Assembly (NCBI GenBank): GCA_031763025.1 | Contig: JASSKH010000005.1 | Coordinates: forward strand, 9,952,849 to 10,016,848 | DNA: 64,000 nucleotides | Source: Macrocystis pyrifera | Taxonomy: Eukaryota > Sar > Phaeophyceae > Laminariales > Laminariaceae | Reading direction: 5' to 3' | Part shown: positions 1 to 9,520 of the stretch, one piece after another | How positions within the stretch are numbered: the first letter of the stretch is position 1 | Layout: each line of letters begins with the position of its first letter | Position numbers and translations under genes: made by a program | The notes under the pieces: generated by a model | What the model saw: the letters and a program-made list of their open reading frames with translations, nothing else | Database searches by the model: none | Told to the model about the DNA's origin: nothing

Positions 1-1138
1 ACCCCCAGAGAGGGATATACCGGTTGATGAGAATGTTAGCCGTGCCCTCAGCGGTGAACTCTGCCGCTGTGACGGCGTACATGTCGGCTCGGCGGCTGAA
101 ATAATCAGTGGAAGCAAGATGTGGGTATTACCTCGAGGCGTCCCCGGGAGAGGGCCGAAATAGTCGATGCTGACGGTGATGCCGGGCCCTTCTGGCAAGG
201 GCAGCGTGATGATGGGCCACCGGACCGTCTGCCGCGACGTCTTCCGTGCATGGCACTTTAAGCAGTTGCGTAACCACCACCGGTGCAGATGCTCATACCG
301 ATCCACCAGTAGAAACATTCGAGCATACGTAGGGTGGGCGCGGTTCCTAGGTGGCAGAAAGCCGTGGAATGGCAAGCCTGCATGACCCAGGGGCGCATGA
401 GCAGCGGCACATATATGCGAATAGGCTCGTCGTTCAATAAACAGGCCGTACGACTCGCCGGGCGTTGCGTATCCGACGCTGGAGGGGGGGACGGCTGTCG
501 GACAAGTAGAATGATTCCCGCGTCGGTGGTGCGCGAGCGGCCTTTGTTAGCCAGCTCCTGAACCTCCGAAAAGGGGGGCGCTGGTGGGAAAGGAAGCACG
601 ACAAAAAGTCGGATGGCAAAACTTCCGGCCGGCCAAGGGCTATGTAGCGCATGGCGGCGTTGCACGCGGGCTCGACCTGCTGTTCCCGAGCCCGGTCGGC
701 GTGCGAATAGCGCGCTGTGGAATCACCGAACTGAAATTCGGCAGTTGCACTGAGAGCGTCCAAATCGGTCGTGGTGACGGGCGGTGCGTCAGTCGGCAGC
801 GGAAGCCGTAAAATAGGAGTCCCCACGGGCTCGGCGCGGTCGCGATCAGGCGCAATGGGTACCGTCGGGATCGACGAGGCAGCAGGAGCCGAGGCTATAA
901 TGACGGGGTCGGGCGGTCGCGGCCGTGGGGCTCGTGGAGGGGTGACAGCAGGCCGGGCGGGTGGTCTAGAGGCCCCGCCAGGCCCGAAGCCATACTCAAC
1001 AGCAGGCGTCGTGGTGCCAGCGGTAACGGCTGTTCGTCGGGGCGTCCGAGCGGAGATGCGGCCTGAAGGCGGCAATATGTTTAGAGGCGCCGCGTTGCCA
1101 GGCGACAAAGGGGGAGAAGTGGCTGGATCAGTGATCAC
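1..1138 (-). pseudogene. Ty3/gypsy integrase N-terminus and RNase H-integrase linker (partial)
   Basis: Integrase inserts the element cDNA into host DNA. The H2C2 zinc-binding domain is visible: histidines in ACHSTAFCHLG near 345-390, and the cysteine pair of NCLKCHARK near 250-267. The start of the catalytic core follows as SIDYFGPLP, with the first catalytic Asp at about 163-165. The rest of the core runs off base 1. The upstream linker (about 430-1138) is Pro/Arg-rich and of low complexity. At least one frame change separates linker and zinc domain, so the copy is broken. This is the 3' part of the polyprotein of element A. Confidence 0.85.
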
Positions 1139-1374
1139 GTCGAAATTTTTTCCCTGTAGAGTGCTCGTCGGGAGAGGAGCGCACTGGGCGACAATCGTCG
1201 CTGCAGCGGGGGCTCCTGCAGAGCCCTAGTTACCCCCGCAGGGTACAAAACAATCGAAGCGAAAGCGGAGTTGGCGGTGGGTGAAAAAAAACCCTCAAGC
1301 CAGGACGGCCATCGACGGTGGAGACGGAAGCAGGTACACGAGCGACAAATCTCCCCGAAGGAGCAGAGAGATCG

Positions 1375-1838
1375 TCAATCCTCATACATGGCCCGTGTGC
1401 GCGAAAAAACGCGAAAACCCAAAGAGGTGAAAGGCGGCCCACCCGAGACGGCACTTTCACTGTGGGGCACCAGCCCACCCAAACCGACACCAGAGGTCGG
1501 TGAAGAGCAAGAGCGAAGCCCGCAGGCTCCGATGAAGAAGGTACTACCGTCCTCGACGGGGTTGAGGCAGCTAGACCCACTGCGGTCGTGTTCTGTGGCG
1601 GACTCTGGCAAGCGGGAGAGAAAATCAGCATTTCCGTTGGCGCTGCCCTTGCGGTACTCGAGGGTGTAGTCGAACGCGGTGAGGAACTCGAGCCGCCGCT
1701 GGACGCGCGCGTTGTGGTCCCCTACTTTGCTGATGCTCTCAAGTGCTTTGTCTGATAATATTCGAAGCTTCGTGCTCCACAGGTACCCTCGGAGTCGTTT
1801 GATGACCCAAACAATGCTGCCAGCTTCCAGGTCCAACG
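1375..1838 (-). pseudogene. Ty3/gypsy RNase H, C-terminal half
   Basis: The frame opens with TPLDLEAGSIVWVIKRLRGY and continues through ILSDKALESISKVGDHNARV to LEYRKGSANGNADFLSRLP. This is the typical end of a Ty3/gypsy RT-RNase H module: the conserved SDH-K block, here lacking the His, and the NxxADxLSR block. The N-terminal half of RNase H (TSLATLDSERH) lies at about 2180-2225, on the far side of the SINE at 1845-2176. The domain was one piece before that insertion. Continued reading leftward leads into the integrase linker. Confidence 0.85.
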
Positions 1839-2182
1839 GTGTCTAGCCGGCGTCCCCGGTGGCTCGGTAGGTGGTCCGCGTGCCTGTCAAGATCAATTTC
1901 GTGGGTTCAAGTCTCACCGAGTGCATGCTCATAGGGACTTTTGCTTGCATAAAAAATTGATAAGCGGAAAGCGCGAAAGCGTGAGTTGGCTACATTCGAT
2001 GAAAATCGACGAGCAGTGGGAATGCTGAACCCTATGCGCGACAAAAAATAAAGGCACGTACCGGGGGGGAGAAGGGACGACACCTGTGACCACGGCTTTT
2101 CCAGAAGATCGTCGAGGGTAAAACCTCCTACGAGTGGGCTGGAAAGTAAAAGTGATGGATAAAAAAATAAATAAAAGTGTCT
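1839..2182 (+). mobile_element. tRNA-derived SINE, copy 1, with 6-bp target duplication
   Basis: The SINE body spans 1845-2176. It begins GGCGTCCCCGGTGGCTCGG and has an A-box-like segment (TGGCTCGGTAGG) and a B-box-like segment (GGGTTCAAGTCTCACC), as in a Pol III tRNA promoter. A roughly 250-bp unrelated body and an A-rich tail follow. Direct repeats GTGTCT at 1839-1844 and 2177-2182 flank it. Removing one repeat and the SINE rejoins the gypsy RT-RNase H reading (LDSERH to TPLDLE). It is the best-defined member of the family in this window. Confidence 0.88.
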
Positions 2183-3183
2183 CTCGGAATCGAGGGTAGC
2201 GAGGCTGGTATAAGCAATGGGCGCCGTACCGAGCCGTCCGGTTCTTGTTCGAGCGCGACACCAAAACCGTCGATGCAGGCGTCGCAGTACACGTGGAAGG
2301 GGCGGGAGCCGTCGGCTACGGCAAGAATCGGTGGGGATCTGGCGGACGATTACTTCCATAGCCAGCGTAAAGAGGTACTTGAACTCCCTTCCGGAGAAGG
2401 GCGGTGAGAGTGCGTATCCGTTGAGACAGGTCGGGCAGGAATTTTGCGATAATATCCCACGTCTCCCACGGACCTGCTTGAGATGCTTGGGCATGGGCAT
2501 TTTTATCAAAGCCCAAACTGTTTCCGCATTGGGGTTTATACCCGCGGGCGAAATGGAGCTGCCCAGAAAATTTGCGTCCGTGGCGCCGAGGCGAGCCTTC
2601 GAGGGGGAGAGCTTGGGTGTGTGTTTGCGCAGGCGCTCGAAAAGGGCGCGTGTCGTCTTGACGTGGGCCGTCGGATCAGAGTAAAAAACGATCGCATCAT
2701 TGAGGTAGGCCGCCACCTGAGCCAGACCTTTAATGCCTCCGTTAATCGCTTTGACAAACCAGCCGGGCGAAGCACTGCTGCCGTGGGGCATGACGATCCA
2801 CTCGTAGAGGCCCGTGGGGGTGCAAAACGCCGTGAGAGGGACGGTGTCCTTGTGCGCGGTCATCTGGTAGAATGAGGAGACCAAATCGAGGAGGGAAAAC
2901 ACCCGTCCCTTCCTCAGGGAGTCGAGGACTTGATCCACGCGAGGAATAGGCAGCTGGTTGAGGTTGCTGATCTGGTTGAGTTTCTTGCAGTCAAGGTGAT
3001 CCGAACGCCTGCAGACTTCTTCGGGATGACCACCAGCGGGCTCGAGTATGGAGAGGTCGAGCACTGTATCAGGCCTGCCGCTAGGTACTGGTACAAGGTG
3101 GCCTCCACTTCCTTAGCCACGATGGGATTGGTGCGGTGCGGCCTGGACGTGACAGGAGCGCTTCCTTCCGGGACCGAAATCAC
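2183..3183 (-). pseudogene. Ty3/gypsy reverse transcriptase
   Basis: RT copies element RNA into DNA. Visible blocks, N- to C-terminal: AGLIQCSTSPYSSPLVVIPK, then after a frame change near 3000 KKLNQISNLNQLPIPRVDQV, FSLLDLVSSFYQM (first catalytic Asp), TAFCTPTGLYEWIVMPHG, and the active-site box YLNDAIVF at 2681-2707. That box is normally YLDD, so one metal-binding Asp is Asn here. The thumb and connection region ends in TSLATLDSERH, where the SINE interrupts. The frameshift and the D-to-N change argue that it is dead. Confidence 0.9.
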
Positions 3184-3967
3184 GAAGGCATCAACGAGCA
3201 GGAACCAAAATCAGACTTGGACTTCGAGAAAACGTCAGGAAATTTGCAGTGAACATCCCCCAGCTGTTTGATGGACTCAGGGGTCCGGTCCGTGCCGTGA
3301 AGGTCAAAAGCCACCTCCCGCAGATGTAACGGCAAACGTGCCCAGACGCGCAGGAACGAAGCGCGCTGTTCTGGGCTCAAACACTCAAGCAGTGCAGGCG
3401 AGGGCGAGGCTGGAGCTGCGAGGGCGGAAGTTGTAACTGCTGAGACCGGAGACACCTCAGATAGCCCGGAGGGAGGACTGGGGCCTTGGTTGTCCTGCTG
3501 CAAAAGGTCCAGCGGGACGCTCAGCAGTGGGGCGTGGGCGACGCCGAGGATATCCACCGGCTCGAGAGCCGCCACTCCAACGAGGGGAAAAACCTGTCGT
3601 CCGAGGCGACGAAGTGTTCCTCGATCGAGGGTAGGTCGGGCTGGGGCAAAATGTTGACCAAGTAGTGTCCAGTGAGAGCCGGGGGGCCATTGCGGCGAAC
3701 CAAGTTGACAGCCAGCAGTTGAGGGTCGTTGGACAGAGTGACGCCTGCAGCGCCCTCGTAGAGTAAATTGAAGCCTCCACCCGAAACGACTGGGTCGATG
3801 GCGTACACGGACATGCCTGTTGGGGCGTGGCCAACTAGCTCGAGCTCGCCAAAAACACGTTGATCTGACGGCCAAGGTGGCAGAGAGAGGTAGGAGCGGC
3901 TATTAAAACGCATCCAGCTGTCGCGCCCCAGACGTACTGTATGCTGCATCACTGAGGGGGGAACCAC
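3184..3967 (-). pseudogene. Ty3/gypsy polyprotein segment between protease and RT
   Basis: An open frame at 3521-3967 reads VRLGRDSWMRFNSRSYLSLP and then LVGHAPTGMSVYAIDPVVSG. It continues in another frame through about 3180. This is the spacer seen between retropepsin and RT in gypsy elements; no enzyme motif is visible in it. Frame changes near 3540 and 3200 break it. It is assigned by position and continuity with the flanking protease and RT. Confidence 0.7.
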
Positions 3968-4290
3968 GCAGGCCCACTGTGCGAGGGAGCAAGTAGCTCA
4001 TTTTCTCGAAAAAGTTGGACGCTCAGGCCCCCACTCGTCGAAGTCTTTAGAGGGGCCGATTCGCCAAAACCCCCCCAAGAACTAGGGGCGCTTTTCTGCT
4101 CGCACACGATGGATGCCGCACCAACTCAACGCATGCGGTCCCAAACATCTCGTCGAATAAATGTCTGTGGGGAGCCAGTGTCAAGAAGTGCTACTCAACC
4201 AAAAGGTGCAAGAACGCCAGCTCCGCTGTGAATTGCGATTTTGGTTGTGAAAGAGGCGTCATCGAGGGTAATGGTGCCCCCGACGAGACA
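3968..4290 (-). pseudogene. Ty3/gypsy retropepsin-like aspartic protease
   Basis: Retropepsin processes the polyprotein. The active-site motif ALLDTGSPQTFI is at about 4155-4191, with DTGS at 4171-4182. It is preceded in a neighbouring frame by GGTITLDDASFTTKIAIHSG, which fits the N-terminal strand of the fold. A stop codon follows about 12 residues after the motif. In the same frame the spacer then reads SWGGFGESAPLKTSTS. The stop and the frame change before the motif indicate decay. The domain directly follows the NADAR-like domain. Confidence 0.8.
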
Positions 4291-4529
4291 GGGGCCGTGT
4301 TCTGGCAGCGCGAGGGAGGGGTCCCCACTAGGGGCGACAGCCGAAACCTCGGGGCTGTGATTAGCGGGCGCGTCAGAAAAACAGGCCGAAAACTCCAAGG
4401 AAGGACCTGGGCATGCGCGGGCCACGGCCAAAGGGTGGGGCGGCGCTGGTGAAATCTCATGAATTCTGTCAGGCGTTGTCGGAGTACAAACTTGATGAGA
4501 GGAGGCGGGGTGTGCCAACCCGGCCTCAC

Positions 4530-5030
4530 TTGAGCGGAGGGTATCGCGAACGGTGGAAATAGCTTTCCCAAGAAATTTGTTCCTACGCCACCGGGAGGGG
4601 TCTTGAGCCTCGGGGTCGTCTTCCCGGAGACCGATGCCCCACACGGGGTCAAAAGGGCTGGCTTCAGCCAGCGTTTGGTGTCAGTGCTCAATACGTGCTC
4701 CTTCGTTGCCGGGTTCTGCGAGAATTTGGCAAAAGTACCAGCAAGGACGGCGTCTTCCCGAACGAGGTCCGAGATAGCGCAGTCGAAGTTATGCACGCCT
4801 CGACCGAGGCGTTTGTGCTCGCGTGGGTCTGGTGAGGACATAATTCGCTCCGCTGCGTCGTGCTCCTGAAAAAAGAGAGCCTTTTCAGCCATCATAAATT
4901 GCTCCGCGCAGGAATATGACACATCGTCGATGACAAAAGAGACCACTGCGAAAAGTAGGAGGGGGGCTGCCAGAACGGTACCACCCGCTCCGTTGAATAC
5001 TCCAGAGTAGGGTCAAAGACCGGCGGCGCC
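4530..5030 (-). pseudogene. NADAR (YbiA-like) domain inside the Ty3/gypsy polyprotein
   Basis: Three short frames join into one domain. N-terminus: PFWQPPSYFSQWS (about 4965-5005). Core: SFVIDDVSYSCAEQFMMAEK, DPREHKRLGRGVHNFD, AKFSQNP (about 4665-4943). C-terminus: MWGIGLREDDPEAQDPSRWR and LGKAISTVRDTL (about 4530-4644). These match the known NADAR pattern: a conserved Glu in the AEQ/AEH step, a Lys in QKA/EKA, G-R-V-x-x-FD, AKF-QNP, WGIGL, and a final W-x-G-x-N-x-LG-A helix. NADAR proteins act on ADP-ribose-linked substrates as N-glycosidases; YbiA acts in riboflavin metabolism. Two single-base frameshifts (near 4945 and 4650) break it. It lies between gag and protease of element A. Family assignment is strong by motif; activity is not implied. 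Confidence 0.82.
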
Positions 5031-5972
5031 GAGTCGTCGGTGGCCGCAGTTGCGGTGTTGTGAGAGGGGGAGTTAACTTCTCTGAGAACACTGCGCCCCT
5101 GGTGTACGAGGCGAGTCCGGTTCCACGTATACTGGCTTTGTGTCACCATTGCCCGTAGGCAAAAAATTGCCAGAAAGTTCTCTTACTGCGCCCGATGATC
5201 TCTGTCCTGGACCAAAGGAAGCAGGGGGCTCTGAGCCCGTTCTGGTTGACGAGAGATGCGATTCTTACGAATTTAACGGTTATGCTGTCCAGTTGATCTG
5301 ACCGGAGGCCGTGGAGCCACCACTGGCTCGACGGACAGCGCCAGGTTTCTCCTGTTCCACTGGAGCCGAAGGAGTGCTGCGCACGTGGAGTGGCGTGCAC
5401 GAAGACGAAAGAGGGTCTGCAGACCCTGTAGACGTCTTCAAGAACGATGCTCGGGTGGGGGGCAACAAGGGTCCACCGGAGAGGGTTTCCGTTCTGTAGA
5501 CCTGGTGGGGAAAGGGGACGAGGTAGCTAATCTTGTCAACTCCTCCTTGGTAGGAAAAAGGGTGGAACGGGCACCGCTATTGCGAGGAAACGCCGAGTCG
5601 AGCTTCAACCGAGATCTCGGGGTTTCCGTGTTGGCCTTCCCGCACCTCAAACCGACCGCCACCGCATGGCCCGGAGGTGAAAGAAGGGGGCACCCTCGCT
5701 GAAAAAAACGACGCGACGGTGCGACACTCGTGTTGCTGTGCGGTGCGTGGTTCGGGAGAGCGGCGTTTGACGCGCCTGCTCTGGTACCCAGGTTGAGGGG
5801 AGCGGCGTTTGAGGCGCGGGCTCCCGACGCCGGGGAAGACGCCTGCCCCCCCTCCGGTGAAATAAGTGAGGCTGAGTCGCTACGTCGGGCCGAAGTACGG
5901 GGTTAGGCGCGGGGTGGAAGCGGAGCAGGTCGGCGCTGAGCGCTGAGCGAGCCTGGGACGCGAACATCTTGT
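5031..5972 (-). pseudogene. Ty3/gypsy gag-pol linker, left of the copia insertion
   Basis: Several short minus-strand frames are rich in Pro, Ser, Thr and Arg, for example KANTETPRSRLKLDSAFPRN at 5438-5662. No catalytic motif is visible. It joins the NADAR-like domain to the gag C-terminus, which continues right of the copia element from 12603. It is assigned by position only. The reading changes frame repeatedly. Confidence 0.55.
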
Positions 5973-5977
5973 GAAAT
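5973..5977. repeat. Target-site duplication of the copia element, left copy
   Basis: GAAAT lies immediately left of the copia terminus TGTTGATTG. The same five bases follow the right terminus at 12598-12602. Five bases is the usual target duplication length for copia elements. Confidence 0.85.
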
Positions 5978-6254
5978 TGTTGATTGATCTCTAAAGGTAT
6001 AGGCGCAGCTGGGACGGGAACGCGTGGTTGACTCCAGACAGTAACACGGAACTCCTCTTGTATTATATCCGAGCTGTCGAGTGACAGCTCATGCATCGTA
6101 TGCAGGTTATTATCCAACATGACGCGGGAATAAACTCCCATTTATCCCCCCGAATATCCGACTAAATATCCCTCTCCTATAATCCTATGTCAATATATGG
6201 AACTCCCTAATATTAGATGTAACGTCTCCGTCGTGTTTCTGAGCACAATCAATA
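5978..6254 (-). repeat. Copia 3' LTR
   Basis: Direct repeat of 12320-12597. It starts TGTTGATTGATCTC and ends CACAATCAATA on the plus strand. It is the downstream LTR for this minus-strand element. Confidence 0.9.
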
Positions 6255-6266
6255 TCCCCCCTGCTC
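6255..6266 (-). other. Candidate polypurine tract of the copia element
   Basis: On the minus strand GAGCAGGGGGGA sits directly before the 3' LTR. This is the expected place and composition for the plus-strand primer of reverse transcription. Confidence 0.6.
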
Positions 6267-6909
6267 ATTGTACACGACCGTACTTTAATATCCCCCCAGC
6301 TCTGTACACTACAATGTACGACTCCGCTGGGTGGAAACATCTCAATATTATGACCAACTCATACGAAATTCAGAAACATAATTTCACTCAGAACCAAAAA
6401 TCAAACTCTCAACTTCCAAAATACTATCCAAACTCTCCAACTCAGAAAACATTTTCTATGGACCGCACACGCCCCCAGGCGCTTCATAGTCTCTCTTCAA
6501 CCTTATTCAAAAAAATCTCCTCTATTTCATGAGGAATTAATGCAAATCATACGAAATATCACAGTTGTCATACTCATCAAAATAAAAGTTGAGCCAAGAA
6601 AATAAATGCCAGAGATCGCAAAGAACCCCGTTCCCCCGGACAAGGGTCTCCCCTTGTCCCCTACTCCCGCCATAGATACACAGATCGCGACGGTAATGCG
6701 AGATAGCATACATTCCTTCACTTGAATTTTATTTGACGTGGGGACTACTCGAAAACACCAAAAACTCTCGAAATCCATCACCAGGAATGAAATGGTATCA
6801 TCCTCGGAATTAGCCAGGGGAAAACGGCAGCATCTTCGGATTTACACGTAGTTCAGACAAATCCTCCACTCAAAAATATCACAAAACTTTCCACCTCGGA
6901 AAAACCGCG
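6267..6909. other. Copia 3' non-coding stretch
   Basis: AT-rich sequence between the RNase H stop and the 3' LTR of the copia element. No motif or credible reading frame is visible. Confidence 0.5.
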
Positions 6910-8323
6910 TCAAATATTCATCAGAAAATCCCGGTGGTAACGAAACACCGTGTTGTTGAGCGGCTTTGTCAAGAAGTCTGCATGCTGTTTCTCCGACTCT
7001 ACATGGGCAATAACAAATTCCCCCTTAAAAATAAGCTCGCGCAAAAAGTGGTGTCGTACGTCGATGTGCTTCGAATTCGACGTGCACACTGGATTTTGTG
7101 CCAGGTGCCTTGCCCCCTCGTTATCCTCGAAAACCGTAATGCATCTCTCCCCAAACCCCGGAAAAATAAAACTCCATACATAGCGCATGAACATTGCCTC
7201 CTTGATAGTGTCTGCCAGTGCTACATATTCGGCCTCAGTGGTTGAGAGTGTGACGCATTTCTGCGTCCTAGAAAACCAGCACACACACGCCCCAGCACAC
7301 ATGATGGCCCCACCGGAAACTGACCTCCTGTCAGTGGCTTTGTTGGCATAGTCTGGATCTGCAAACGCTACCAGCTCAAGCCCGCTACCCTTCTGGAACG
7401 TAATGCCGAAATCACTCGTAGAAAATACATACTCTAAAATACCGACTGCTGTCTTCCAGTGTACTTCCCTCGGCCTATTCGTGTACCTCGCTACCGCCCT
7501 CACCGCCTTCGCAATATCCGGTCGTGTTTGGTTCGCAAGCCACATCAAGCACCCCACCAACTCGCGGAAAGGCCAATCACCCACGGGTTCATTCTCGTCA
7601 AACTCCTCGAGCTTCACACCAGTCGAAAGCGGGTTATTCCTCCCAGAACTAACACCAAACCTCGCCGCGGTGTTTTCAGCGAACGCCTGCTGCGAAATCG
7701 TCAAGGTACCAGCATCCCAATCCCTCGAAAAACAACAACCAGCATACCACCGCAACTCGCCCAGATTGTTGATCGGAACAAGGTTGTTCAGGTCGTCACA
7801 GAACTGATCGCATCTAGCCTTGAGTCCTACAGCAAAAATAACATCCACATGAACTACCGTTACAATGGAGACAGAGCCCGACTCGACCAACCTCATGACA
7901 CACGCGTCAGCGGGGCTCTGCTCAAATCCTAGACTCTTCATGTGAGTGAGAAGGTGGTTGTGCCACGACCTCGACGCTTGCTTCAAGCCGTAGAGACCGC
8001 GATTCAACCTGACCACCTTACCAGACATTTTGCCGCAGCCGGGAGGTAGTCGCATGAATACATCCTCATCCAAACTCGACTGCACGAACGCCTGCTCAGC
8101 ATCAAAATGGCACAAATCCAAACCCAACTCGCACGCAATAGCACCCAACAAACGGAAACAAGACGCTGCAGGCGTCGGAGCAAAAGTTTCAAAGAAATCA
8201 ATATCGTCACGCTGCTTGAAACCTCGTGCCACCAGCCTTGCTTTCGCCCGCACCACGTCACCATGCTCGTTGGACTTCTAGGCGAACACCCACTTCGCCG
8301 AGATGACATTGAGCCCCTCTGGT
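6910..8323 (-). pseudogene. Copia reverse transcriptase and RNase H
   Basis: RT blocks are ARLVARGFKQRDDIDFFETF, FDAEQAFVQSSLDEDVFMRL and LNRGLYGLKQASRSWH. The active-site box is VVHVDVIFAVG, where YVDD is normal, so one catalytic Asp is Val. RNase H follows: VAFADPDYANKATDRRSVSG, LSTTEAEYVALADTIKEAMF, VFEDNEGARHLAQNP, SKHIDVRHHFLRE and KQHADFLTKPL, then a natural stop at 6910. A TAG stop inside the run before MVRAKARL (near 8281) replaces a Trp codon. Two stops sit side by side near 8323-8328. All are in the same frame as the upstream integrase segment. Confidence 0.92.
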
Positions 8324-8564
8324 TACTACGTCGCTCCAAACGTCCCCGCGTCCGCCAGCCCATGGTACTCCTTGTCCATCGCCTGTCTCCAGATGGCCGA
8401 ATACTCGTCCGCACACGCTTCAGCATACGAATTCGGCGTCGAAAGCTCGCTCGCCTGGCGTGTGGGAAGGGGAGGGTTCCCGCGCGGTGGGGCTTGGTGG
8501 AAAAGTACATGGCCTATACCTTCCCGCGCTGCCATCAACGACAGCAGCCCATGCCCCATAGCCT

Positions 8565-8800
8565 CGCGGTTCCGCGCAGTCTCCCCTCTTGTCCGCCCCC
8601 TCAGCACATCTCCACCTTCCGGGTGTCGCCCAGCTTCCCCCCTGGCCCGATCACCCTGCACACCGCCACCACCCTCCTGGTGTCGTGCGGTCTCCCCTCT
8701 AGTCCGCCCTCTCTGCACAGCGCCACCGCTCTCCTGGTGTCGTGCAGTCTCTCCCCTTGTCCGCCCCCTCAGCACATCGCCATCCTCCGGGTCCGGGATA
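8565..8800. repeat. Four-copy tandem repeat in the copia integrase-RT linker
   Basis: About 48-bp units encode variants of RGRTRGETARHQE on the minus strand. On the plus strand the repeated phrase is CTCCTGGTGTCGTGC...GTCCGCCC. Spacing is close to whole codons, so it expands the linker without shifting frame. Confidence 0.75.
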
Positions 8801-8829
8801 TAATAACCCAGTGCCCGGGCAGCACGCTG

Positions 8830-9095
8830 CGAAAGCTGTGGCTGCGGTGACTGCTGCGGCGGCGACGGCGATGATAACGGCGGCGACGGCGGCGGCGGTG
8901 ACGGTGGCTGTAGCGGCGACGGCGACGGCGGCGGCGGCGGCGGTAGCGGCGTTGATGACGGCGGTTGCGGCGGCAGCAGTGGAGATGGGGACGGTGGCTC
9001 GGGCCATACGTCGGGGCCCCTCAGAGGCTCCGGCGCACCCGGCGGCGGTGGCGACGGCGACGGCGGCGGCGGGGAGCTCTCCTCCTCCGAAGGCA
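8830..9095. repeat. GGC-rich low-complexity tract (polyproline linker)
   Basis: Plus-strand GGCGGCGACGG-type trinucleotides read as long Pro/Ser runs on the minus strand. It lies in the disordered linker of the copia polyprotein. Confidence 0.8.
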
Positions 9096-9520
9096 GTAAC
9101 CCCACAAACGGTTTCCTCGGGTGTTCCCAAGTGACGTCACGGGAGAACGACCTTCGGCCAGACATCAGCAGGATCTTGCTGCAGTCACCTGCGTGGTGGT
9201 TGCCGCCGTTGAGGTAGAAGCAAGCCTCCGCCTTCGGCTCGGTCTTCAGGGCCCTCCTGACGTGGTGGAAGCCCGGCTTCAGAAACGGGAGCAGCCGCGC
9301 AAACGGTGGTCTCCCGTATAATTTGCGGCACGGCGAGTGCATTTCCGGCTTGTCCCTTACCCTCGCCGTCATGTTGATCACATCGCTCGCGTACACGCAT
9401 GACTCAGCCCAGAGGGGCTGCGTCGCCGGCATCCTTGCATCGCCGAACAGGCGGGTGGCCTCCAGGCGGGAAGCCATTGCAAGCTCCAGCGTCATGGCGA
9501 TCCGTCGCTCGATCACCCCG

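Noticed and set aside
771..1229. Gly/Ala/Arg-rich open frame on the plus strand
   Set aside because: Antisense shadow of the Pro/Arg-rich linker of the gypsy polyprotein.
8580..8800. Regularly spaced repeats, possible CRISPR array
   Set aside because: Units are contiguous codon-sized tandem repeats without unique spacers, inside the copia coding region.
8742..9134. Ala/Thr/Val-rich open frame over the GGC tract
   Set aside because: Shadow of the polyproline linker of the copia polyprotein.
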